Shown in pieces: positions 36,253-45,879 of a DNA stretch of 64,000 nt; within the stretch, counting starts at the first letter, position 1; every line of letters starts with the position of its first letter. This DNA is from Sorangium cellulosum So ce56. Lineage in GTDB: Bacteria > Myxococcota_A > Polyangia > Polyangiales > Polyangiaceae. The position numbers were made by a program, and so were the translations under genes. Where the stretch lies: assembly GCF_000067165.1 (NCBI RefSeq), contig NC_010162.1:3156501-3220500 (forward strand). Reading direction: 5' to 3'. The notes under the pieces were generated by a model. It had not been told where the DNA came from, did not search any database, and saw nothing but the letters and a program-made list of their open reading frames with translations.

Positions 36253-36555
36253 GGGCGTTTTTCGCTTGGCTCCAGGCGTTCGGGGGCGAAGTCTATCCCG
36301 GGTCGCGCCGCCCTGGATGCTCCTTCTGCGACCGTGCGGTAGCGCCGCCGCGCCGCCGCGCCGCCGCCGAGGCCGCGGCCGCTGCCGAGCTCGCGCAGGA
36401 GGGCCGCGACATGGCGCGCGGCGCGAGGGCGGGCCCGCCGAGCGGCCGGATGGCGGGCGATCCCGGGGGCGGCGGCCGAAAAATCAGGCCGCGCGCGCTT
36501 GTGTCTCGACAGCGGCGCCGATCTCGCGAATAGGGCGGCTTCACAGGTTTTTCAG
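36253..36555. other. divergent intergenic region malQ/glgX, 303 bases
   Basis: Holds promoters for both genes. It contains CGCCG trinucleotide-like runs at about 36348-36380 with no gene. No convincing operator palindrome was found by eye. Confidence 0.5.
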
Positions 36556-38901
<2,346 letters not shown>

Positions 38902-39256
38902 TCGCCCCGGCGCTCTCTCTCTCAGACGGCGATGAGTTGATGTCACCCGTGAAGCGCTGTTCGATCACGTTCAGGCCACGCGAACCCGTGTCGCGCGACC
39001 GGTGTCGTGCGGTGCAACCGATGTTGTGTCGCGGCCTGGACGCGCACATCGGCGGCGGACCGGGGGGCATGAGGGGGGCGCTGCTGCTCCGGTGCGGCGG
39101 GCGGCGTCCGTGGCCCGTACCCTTGGCGCCAACCATCAACAAGTACAGCAGCGCTGCGCCTTGCGACGCTGCCGCGTGGGCCAACAGGCGCACGTGCGCG
39201 AGGAGGGCGGGGGGTTCGCCGTTCAAAGGCATCCGCATTCGCGATACGCTGATGAC
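38902..39256. other. intergenic, 355 bases
   Basis: Between GlgX and the Ser/Thr kinase gene. The kinase frame is open upstream through much of this stretch, but without a ribosome site. I see no gene, repeat or hairpin here. Confidence 0.45.
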
Positions 39257-40804
39257 ATGTCGTCGCCTCTCTCCTCAGGTCGTTGTCCCATGGACGCATC
39301 GACCGGTCCGGGAAACGGCGGCGGCACGAAGATCACCGGCGTGTTGCAGCCGCCCTCCCTGGGGCGACCGCCCGATTCCTCGGCGAGAGACGCCGCGCGC
39401 GACGCCACCACGCTGGGCGGGCAGCCTGTGCCGCTCGGTCCTCCTGCGCCGGGCGGCGCAGGGCGGGACGAGGCGCGCGCCGCGCTCCTTCCGGGCCGTG
39501 TGGTGGCCGGGCGGTACCGGCTCGTGCATCCGCTCGGCCAGGGCGCGATGGGCGAGGTGTGGTGCGCGCACGACAGCGTTCGGCGCTTCGAGGTCGCGCT
39601 CAAGTTCCTCGTTCTCCCGCGCCAGAACCTGGCCATCGACGCGATGGAGCGCTTCCGTTTCGAGGCGCAGGTCGCGGCCCAGCTCGGGCGGAAGACGGAT
39701 TTCATCGTCACGGTGCACGACGCCGGTGAGGATCCCGAGGCGGGCCCGTACCTCGTCATGGAGTACGTGCGCGGCCGGTCCCTCCGGCAGCTGATCCACG
39801 AGCGAGGGCCGGTGCCCGCGGCCGAGCTGGCCGCGCTCCTCCGTCAGATCGGAGAGGCCCTCTCGGTGGCGCACGGCCTCGGGATCGTGCACCGCGACAT
39901 CAAGCCGTCGAACATCCTGCTCCGCGAGGGGCGCGACGGGCGCCTGCGCGCCAAGGTCGCCGACTTCGGGATCGCCAAGTGGATCCGCCAGGATCTGGCG
40001 GCCGATTTCCCCCGCCAGACCGCGGAGGGCGTGGTGCTGGGCACGCCGGGCTACCTCAGCCCGGAGCACACGTGCGACGGGCACGCGGACCCGCAGCTCG
40101 ACATGTGGGCCCTCGCGGTGGTCGCGCACGTGGCGCTCACCGGCGAGCAGCCCTTCGCCGGCCGCACCATCGCCGATGTGCTCGCCTCCATCCTCGAGGG
40201 CGCGCGCCCCCCGCTGTCGACGCTGCGCCCCGGCGCGCCGCCGGCGCTGGAGACGTGGTTCGCGCGCGCCTTCGCGCTGGATCCGGCGGAGAGATTCCCC
40301 TCGATCGAGCCGATGATCTCCGCCTTCGTGGCCGCGGTCGGCCCTTCGGCTGCGCCGAGCGCGCCGGCGCCCGCCGCGCCGGTTCGACGGACCGGGCTGC
40401 ACCTCGCGGCGGCTGGCCTCGTCGTGGCGCTCGGGCTGGGGCTCGTGCTCACCACCGCGCTGTCCTCGCAGCGCCTGGAGGCGACCGCCGAGCTGCGGGT
40501 GATCCGCGGCGAGGTGCTCTCCGCCGCCCGCGGCGCTCTCGTGGCGCAGGCGCCCGCGGCACCCCAGGCGGGCGCGGCCTCGACGGCTCCCGCGGCCGGG
40601 CCCGCGACGGCGCCGCCCCCCGTCCCGCAGCCTCCGGAGCCCGCGCCGCTGCCAGCCGCGGCGCGCGCCGTCCCGACGCCTCCGGCGCCCGCGCCGAGGC
40701 CAGCCGCGGCGCGCACCGTTCGTGCGCCCGGCGCGCCGGCGAGCACCGGCAAAGCGCCCGCGCGGAAGCGAGACGCAGGCACACAGAAGAGCGCGATCTT
40801 CTGA
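39257..40804 (+). CDS. membrane Ser/Thr protein kinase (PknB-type)
   Basis: 515 residues from ATG 39257 (ATG 39290 also possible). Kinase domain residues 80-350: LGQGAMGEVW, ALKFL lysine, IVHRDIKPSNILL, VADFGIAKW, GTPGYLSPEH. A transmembrane helix follows (GLHLAAAGLVVALGLGLVL, near 380-400) and a Pro/Ala-rich periplasmic tail that carries no PASTA repeat. It phosphorylates Ser/Thr proteins at the membrane; the ligand is unknown. Monocistronic. Such kinases are heavily expanded in myxobacteria. Confidence 0.9.
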   Translation: MSSPLSSGRCPMDASTGPGNGGGTKITGVLQPPSLGRPPDSSARDAARDATTLGGQPVPLGPPAPGGAGRDEARAALLPGRVVAGRYRLVHPLGQGAMGEVWCAHDSVRRFEVALKFLVLPRQNLAIDAMERFRFEAQVAAQLGRKTDFIVTVHDAGEDPEAGPYLVMEYVRGRSLRQLIHERGPVPAAELAALLRQIGEALSVAHGLGIVHRDIKPSNILLREGRDGRLRAKVADFGIAKWIRQDLAADFPRQTAEGVVLGTPGYLSPEHTCDGHADPQLDMWALAVVAHVALTGEQPFAGRTIADVLASILEGARPPLSTLRPGAPPALETWFARAFALDPAERFPSIEPMISAFVAAVGPSAAPSAPAPAAPVRRTGLHLAAAGLVVALGLGLVLTTALSSQRLEATAELRVIRGEVLSAARGALVAQAPAAPQAGAASTAPAAGPATAPPPVPQPPEPAPLPAAARAVPTPPAPAPRPAAARTVRAPGAPASTGKAPARKRDAGTQKSAIF

Positions 40805-40842
40805 GCGTCGACCGCGAAGGGCGCCCCGGCGCCCGCTCGTGG

Positions 40843-40857
40843 AGCCCCGAGGGGGCT
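40843..40857. terminator. short hairpin between convergent genes
   Basis: AGCCCC-gag-GGGGCT stem in the 84-base gap between the kinase gene and the convergent HxlR-type gene. No T-tract. Confidence 0.45.
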
Positions 40858-40888
40858 TCCGGCGCGCCGTGATCGCCGGGCCGGCCCG

Positions 40889-41557
40889 TCATCCGGCGGG
40901 CGCGCGGCTTGGGGTCGACCGCGTCGACCGCGTCGACCGCGGCCGAGCGAAAAGGCGGAAGAACGTTCGGGCCAGGCGCCTGTCACCCTGGAGCTCGACC
41001 GGCGCGTCCGCGAGCTTCTGGTCCCCGAAGACGACCGCCCGCAACGTGGCCGGGTCGGTCGCGATCACGGCGTCCGGCGCGCGCGGAGCGCCCCGCGCGA
41101 GGGTGATGGTCGCGCGATCGACCTCGATCGAGAACCGCTCTTCGCCGAGCCGGAGCTCGTAGGTCGCGCGGAGTTCAGCCGCCTCGCACGCGACGAACGT
41201 CGCCTCGAGCGCGATCATCAGCGCATCGACGCTCAGGGCGCCCGCGGGCCGGACGGGCGATCGCGCGCCCCAGCGGCCGAGCTGCACGAGCAGCGGATGG
41301 AGCTCGCGGCCCCAGTCCGTCAGCTCGTACGTCGGCGCGCCGACCTTGTGCCGCCGCACGACGCCGCCGCCCTCGAGCTCGCGGAGCCGCTGCGACAGCA
41401 CGTTGGGGCTCGCCCCGGCGAGGCCGTCGCGGAGATCCGTGAACCGCTTCGGACCGAGCAGGAGCTCGCGCACGATGAGCAGCGCCCACCGCTCGCCGAC
41501 GAGATCGAGCGCTCGCGCGATGCCGCAGGGATCCCCGTAGCTTCTCAGACCGGTCAT
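40889..41557 (-). CDS. HxlR-family regulator with SCP2-like C-terminal domain
   Basis: 222 residues. The N-terminal winged HTH (residues 10-100) has the HxlR marks CGIARALDLVGERWALLIVR and FTDLRDGLAGASPNVLSQRL. The C-terminal half (residues 110-200) is an SCP2/sterol-carrier-like sensor (IEVDRATITLARGAPRAPDAV). It is divergent from a DHFR-like reductase gene with a palindromic operator between them, so it probably represses both. The C-terminus contains three tandem RST units coming from a 9-bp repeat at 40914-40940. Confidence 0.85.
   Translation of the reverse strand: MTGLRSYGDPCGIARALDLVGERWALLIVRELLLGPKRFTDLRDGLAGASPNVLSQRLRELEGGGVVRRHKVGAPTYELTDWGRELHPLLVQLGRWGARSPVRPAGALSVDALMIALEATFVACEAAELRATYELRLGEERFSIEVDRATITLARGAPRAPDAVIATDPATLRAVVFGDQKLADAPVELQGDRRLARTFFRLFARPRSTRSTRSTPSRAPAG
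40914..40940. repeat. three 9-bp tandem repeats inside the HxlR gene
   Basis: GTCGACCGC three times in frame, encoding the RST units near the protein C-terminus; a likely slippage site. Confidence 0.8.
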
Positions 41558-41587
41558 GGAGGCCGCATCCTACATCACTTGCAAAGG

Positions 41588-41613
41588 AGGACCAAATGGT
41601 CCTAAAATAGGAC
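41588..41613. promoter_or_regulatory. operator between divergent HxlR and reductase genes
   Basis: AGGACCA-AA-TGGTCCT (41588-41603) is a perfect palindrome, and GTCCT-n5-AGGAC (41599-41613) overlaps it with a shared half-site. HxlR proteins bind such AT-spaced inverted repeats in divergent promoters. Confidence 0.65.
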
Positions 41614-41645
41614 TAACACGCGACGCGGACAGCAGGAGGAACAGC

Positions 41646-42206
41646 ATGCGCAAGCTCACCGTCTTCAACCAGATCTCGCTGGACGGTTATTTCTCGGACG
41701 GCCACGGCGACATGAGCTGGGCACACAAGACGGACGCGGAGTGGGGCGCGTTCACCGCGGAGAACGCGCGCGGCGGGGGCGAGCTCGTCTTCGGCCGGGT
41801 GACCTACGAGCTCATGGCGAGCTTCTGGCCCACCCCCGCGGCGCTGGAGCGGGCTCCCGCCGTCGCCGAGCGGATGAACAGCCTGCCGAAGGTCGTCTTC
41901 TCGAGGACCCTCGACAGGGCGTCGTGGAACAACACGCGGCTCATCAAGGGCGCTCTCGCGGAGGAGGTGCGCAAGCTGAAGGCGGAGTCCGGGCCGAACA
42001 TGGTGGTGATGGGGAGCGGCAGCATCGTCGCCCAGCTGACCGACGCGCGTCTGGTCGACGAGTACCAGCTCGTGGTGAACGGGATCGTCCTCGGCAGCGG
42101 AAGGACGCTGTTCGAGGGGGTCAAGGAGAGGGCGAACCTCCGGCTGAAGAAGACGCGCAGCTTCAGCAACGGGAATGTCGTGCTCTGGTACGATGCGACG
42201 GAGTGA
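41646..42206 (+). CDS. dihydrofolate reductase family protein (RibD C-terminal-like)
   Basis: 186 residues from ATG 41646 with AGGAGGAA upstream. The sequence MRKLTVFNQISLDGYFSDGHGD begins the family (MRKLTVFNQISLDGYF part), followed by ELVFGRVTYELMASFWP and MVVMGSGSIVAQLTDARLVDEY for NADPH binding. These YyaP/RibD-C-like proteins are probable NADPH reductases with unknown substrate, not housekeeping DHFR. Divergent from an HxlR regulator, a common pairing in which the reductase is the regulated gene. Confidence 0.85.
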   Translation: MRKLTVFNQISLDGYFSDGHGDMSWAHKTDAEWGAFTAENARGGGELVFGRVTYELMASFWPTPAALERAPAVAERMNSLPKVVFSRTLDRASWNNTRLIKGALAEEVRKLKAESGPNMVVMGSGSIVAQLTDARLVDEYQLVVNGIVLGSGRTLFEGVKERANLRLKKTRSFSNGNVVLWYDATE

Positions 42207-42315
42207 CAGGGCCTGACGGAGGCGCGCCGCGCCCGCAGGCGGGCTGCGGGATCGAGGACCCACGTCGAGGCGAGGAGGTGGCCGCTCGGATCTGTCCGAT
42301 GGACCGACCTCTGCG

Positions 42316-43296
42316 CTACCGAGGGTTTCTCGGCACCCGGAACAACGTCACCGTATGCTGGAAGAACGCCGGCGCCGCGACCACCCTCCGGGCGGGATCG
42401 AGCCCGATGTCGTTGATGGCGGTGAGCCCGTCGGCCCTGAAATCACGCACCAGGGTCGAGCTCGTCGACGTGACCCAGTAGACGGCCGGGGGCGCGTTCA
42501 CCGAGACGAGGTATCCATCCCTGTATCGCTCGATGCCGTCCAGCTTCGCCTCGAGCGTCCCGAACCGCGTGAGCTCCTTGCTCTCGAGATCGAGCATCCA
42601 GACCTTGCCCAGCGAGGAAGGATCCCTGAACGTGCCGAGCGTGACGATGGCCAGCTTGTCGCCGTCCACGAGCAGGCCGTTTGGAACGTTGAGGAGCGGC
42701 GACCAGAAGAAGGGGGCGCATTGCTCGTCCTTGCAGCGCCACACGGTGCGGGTGAAGCTGTCGCTTATATAGACGGTGCCATCCTCGGCGAGCGCGAGAT
42801 CGTTCAGGAAGATCGCGCCGAGCGCCGGGATCCTGCGCACGCCCTTGGTGGCGAGATCGATGATCAAGAGCTCATCCATGTCGGAGGTGTAAAGCTTGCC
42901 CTGCGCGACGCGGATGCCCTTGGGCGCGTTCATCCCCGAGAGCCACTTGGCCTCGACGATGTTGCCGCACCGGTCGAGCTTGCTGATCCAGCCGCGACCG
43001 TCCTTGAACCTGGGCCTCTCGAGCATCTCGTCAGGTACGCCGGCCATGTTGGCGACGTACCACGCCTCCGTCCCCTCGTCCCAATAGGCGCTCTCCGGCG
43101 TCTCGAAGCCGGCATCGAGGCCGCCCACCGTTCGCGGGAAGCGCAGGCAACCGCCGCCCGAGGCATCGCCGTGCGAGAGCGGGGCAGCGGCGGGCGGATC
43201 CTCCGCGCCAACAGGCGGATCGTCGGCGGAGCAGGCAGGGAGCGCGAGCAGCGACAGGAGCGCGATCGCGGCGAGCGGAGAACGGTTCGCGGGCAT
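42316..43296 (-). CDS. SMP-30/gluconolactonase-like lipoprotein
   Basis: 326 residues. Signal ending in LLALPAC lipobox (Cys22). The remainder shows six-bladed propeller features: NAPKGIRVAQGKLYTSDMDE, IFLNDLALAEDGTVYISDS, PNGLLVDGDKLAIVTLG and INDIGLDPARRVV. SMP-30-type propellers hydrolyse lactones using a bound divalent metal, but many related lipoproteins are only binding proteins; the usual Glu/Asn/Asp metal set cannot be confirmed by eye. Periplasmic or surface. Alone. Confidence 0.75.
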   Translation of the reverse strand: MPANRSPLAAIALLSLLALPACSADDPPVGAEDPPAAAPLSHGDASGGGCLRFPRTVGGLDAGFETPESAYWDEGTEAWYVANMAGVPDEMLERPRFKDGRGWISKLDRCGNIVEAKWLSGMNAPKGIRVAQGKLYTSDMDELLIIDLATKGVRRIPALGAIFLNDLALAEDGTVYISDSFTRTVWRCKDEQCAPFFWSPLLNVPNGLLVDGDKLAIVTLGTFRDPSSLGKVWMLDLESKELTRFGTLEAKLDGIERYRDGYLVSVNAPPAVYWVTSTSSTLVRDFRADGLTAINDIGLDPARRVVAAPAFFQHTVTLFRVPRNPR

Positions 43297-43694
43297 GGGT
43301 TGCCTCCTTGCGGCGGCGCATCGTCGCGAACACTCGCGGCGATCGTGCCATCACAATGCCCGCCATGGTAGGCGACGCGACATCAACTCACCTGTCAGGA
43401 TGGACCGCAATCCAGTCTACGGAGGGCCGCTGCGGCATCAGCCTTCGTCGAGGGTGGAGTCGCCACCGACGGTTGCGCCCTGGATACCGCACGTGGCGGA
43501 GGACTGGCGCTCGTAGGTGCGCTCGGACGAGACATCGAGCGCGACGGAGCCCACCGGCGCCGGAGGAGCGCAGCCGCGCTGGGCGGTGCTGGAGGGATCG
43601 TCTGCCGCCTCGTGCGGTCGTCGCGGTTCGGCCTTGACGTCCTCGAGTCGTTTTGGTCTTCCTTCTCGCACGGGGGATTCACGAGGAGAGCGCC
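43297..43694. other. intergenic, 398 bases
   Basis: Divergent spacer between two lipoprotein genes. No gene was supported; a minus-strand open frame from 43438 ends in CGIQGATVGGDSTLDEG but has no ribosome site. The plus-strand RBS GAGGAGAG sits immediately before 43695. Confidence 0.45.
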
Positions 43695-44669
43695 ATGTGG
43701 AAGCAAGCTGGTGTCGGTTTGACGTTGGTCGCGCTGACCGGGGCTTGCCTGCCCCGGACGCAGCCGCGCGACCCCTTCGCGGCCGGCGCGCAGACCGCCG
43801 AGCCGGAGGTCGTGTCACCCGAGTTCAACGAGACCCGGGCCGATCTGGACGCCGCGATCCAGAAGGCGACGGAGGGCTACGCGCCGGGCGACAAGCTGAG
43901 CGGCAAGCTCGACGGCTTCGCGCCGCACGAGATCCCGGTGTCGCGCGGCACGTGTTACGTCGGAGCGCTCGTGCTGGACGACGGCGCGGCGTTCGGGGAC
44001 CACGCGCGCAAAGGCGCCACCGTCGAGTCGACGCTGCCGGGGGGGCTCAAGACCACCCACGCCGATGCGATCCACGGCCCCGGCGCGGTGTTCGACCTGG
44101 GCTGCCCCGAGGCCGCCGGAAAGGCGATCGTCGAACTGATCGCTGTCTACGGCTCAGCCATGGACACGAGCCAGATTCACGAGCTGGGCAAAGGGGGATA
44201 CACGCTGCAGATCTACGGCAAGAGCATCGGCGAGGCGGATCTGGTCGCGCTGAAAGCCAGGGAGAGAGCGCTGGCGGAGCAGCAGGCCGAGGAGCGACGT
44301 GCCTTCGCAGAGCAGGAGCGGCAGCGCGACGAGCAGCGAGCGCGGGACCGCGCCGAGCTCTCCGCCGCGCCGGCCGCCCGCGCGGGCGGGGCGGATGGCT
44401 CGGGATCGCAAGGCCCTCAAGTGGTTTCGGTCAGCCTGCGCAGCCGGTGCGGGAAGACCGTGAAGGTGTTCTTCGGCAAAGAGCCGAAGTTCGGCAGCGG
44501 AACGACCTCGTCGATCGGCGGCAACTCCGTGCAGAATCACAGCTTCAAGCCGGGCGACATGGTGTGGCTCGTCGACGACTCCGGAAACGGGATCGCCAGC
44601 GCCACGGCGTCGCCCGGGATGCGCGAGATCGAGATCACGAGCTCTTGCACCGGCCTCGCCTCGCGCTGA
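43695..44669 (+). CDS. lipoprotein of unknown function with coiled-coil segment
   Basis: 324 residues from ATG 43695 with GAGGAGAG upstream. Lipobox LVALTGAC (Cys near 18). A globular part (residues 45-190: YAPGDKLSGKLDGFAPHEIP, VGALVLDDGAAFGDHA, KAIVELIAVYGSAM) is followed by a charged helix (ARERALAEQQAEERRAFAEQ, likely coiled coil) and a C-terminal beta domain (VVSVSLRSRCGKTVKVFFG). Myxobacterial lipoproteins of this style are common; no family recognised. It converges on the M20 peptidase gene with only 16 bases between. Confidence 0.65.
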   Translation: MWKQAGVGLTLVALTGACLPRTQPRDPFAAGAQTAEPEVVSPEFNETRADLDAAIQKATEGYAPGDKLSGKLDGFAPHEIPVSRGTCYVGALVLDDGAAFGDHARKGATVESTLPGGLKTTHADAIHGPGAVFDLGCPEAAGKAIVELIAVYGSAMDTSQIHELGKGGYTLQIYGKSIGEADLVALKARERALAEQQAEERRAFAEQERQRDEQRARDRAELSAAPAARAGGADGSGSQGPQVVSVSLRSRCGKTVKVFFGKEPKFGSGTTSSIGGNSVQNHSFKPGDMVWLVDDSGNGIASATASPGMREIEITSSCTGLASR

Positions 44670-44685
44670 GCCGCGAGCGAGCCGT

Positions 44686-45870
44686 TCACGGCGAGTCGAG
44701 GGCCCCCTTCGACAGCGTCTGCTCGACGAGCGTCACCCAGTAGCTCGCGCCGATGGGCAGGATCTCGTCGTTGAAGTCGTAACCAGGGTTGTGCAGCATG
44801 CGGCTCTCGCCGGCGACGCCGTTGCCGAGCCAGACGTAGGCGCCGGGCCTCTCGCGCAGCATGAACGCGAAGTCCTCGGCGCCCATCGTGGGTTGAATGT
44901 CGGTGAGCACCTTGTCAGCGCCGATCACCTGCGTCATCGCCGCGATCGCCATGGCGACCTCCTTCGGTGTGTTGATGATGGGCGGGTAGCGGCGCTCGTA
45001 CCGCATCGTGACCTGGCAGCCATGGGCGGCGGCGACGCCATCGCAGACGCGGCGCATGGCGCCCTCGACGAGCGCCTGCACCTCGGGCTTGAGCGCCCGC
45101 GCCGAGCCGCGCAGCGTGACCTCGTCCGGGAGCACGTTCCACGTGTCGCCGGCGTGGAACTGCGTGACGCTGACCACCGCCGCGTCGACCGGGCTCACGC
45201 CGCGGCTCACGATCGCCTGCAGCGCCTGCACGAGCGCGCTCCCCGCGACGATCGCGTCGACGCCGTGGTGAGGCATCCCTGCGTGGGCGCCGCGGCCCGT
45301 GATCTTGATCTCGAAGATATCGAAGCTCGCCATCATGATGCCGGGCATCACGGCGAGCTGGCCGGCGGGAATGCCAGGCCAGTTGTGCATGCCGAAGACG
45401 GCCTCCACCGGGAACTTCTCGAACAGGCCGTCTTCGACCATCACGCGGCCGCCCCCCTCGTTCTCCTCGGCGGGCTGGAAGATGAAGTGGACGGTGCCGT
45501 CAAAGGCCCTCGTCTCGGCGAGGTGCCTGGCGGCGCCGAGGAGCATCGTCGTGTGTCCGTCGTGGCCGCAGGCGTGCATCCTCCCTTCGTTCCGCGAGCG
45601 GTGGGCGAACGTGTTGGCCTCGTGGACATGCAGCGCGTCCATGTCCGCCCGGAGCCCGATGGCGCGGCGGCCCGACCCGGCCCTCAGCGTGCCCACGACG
45701 CCGGTCTTCGCGAGGCCGCGGTGGACCTCCACGCCGAAGGACGAGAGCTTCTCCGCCACGAAGTCCGAGGTGCGGGCCTCCTCGAACGCCGTCTCGGGGT
45801 GGGCGTGGAGGTCACGGCGCCACGCGGTCATTTCGGCGTGGAGGGCGTCGATTCGAGGGATGGTGGGCAT
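44686..45870 (-). CDS. M20 family metallopeptidase / amidohydrolase
   Basis: 394 residues. Metal-binding motifs HACGHDGHT and FQPAEENEGGGR are intact, and the bacterial dimerisation lid is present (GRGAHAGMPHHGVDAI). Members hydrolyse N-acyl amino acids, hippurate-type amides or peptide ends with Zn/Mn. It is the last gene of the NRPS transcript, nine bases after the LanB-like gene. A role in trimming an acyl-peptide product or precursor is likely but unproved. Cytoplasmic. Confidence 0.9.
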   Translation of the reverse strand: MPTIPRIDALHAEMTAWRRDLHAHPETAFEEARTSDFVAEKLSSFGVEVHRGLAKTGVVGTLRAGSGRRAIGLRADMDALHVHEANTFAHRSRNEGRMHACGHDGHTTMLLGAARHLAETRAFDGTVHFIFQPAEENEGGGRVMVEDGLFEKFPVEAVFGMHNWPGIPAGQLAVMPGIMMASFDIFEIKITGRGAHAGMPHHGVDAIVAGSALVQALQAIVSRGVSPVDAAVVSVTQFHAGDTWNVLPDEVTLRGSARALKPEVQALVEGAMRRVCDGVAAAHGCQVTMRYERRYPPIINTPKEVAMAIAAMTQVIGADKVLTDIQPTMGAEDFAFMLRERPGAYVWLGNGVAGESRMLHNPGYDFNDEILPIGASYWVTLVEQTLSKGALDSP

Positions 45871-45879
45871 GGCGAAGGT

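Noticed and set aside
43438..43818. Minus-strand frame ending CGIQGATVGGDSTLDEG, considered as a small peptide gene
   Set aside because: No ribosome site or plausible start near the readable part, and it overlaps the start of the lipoprotein gene at 43695.
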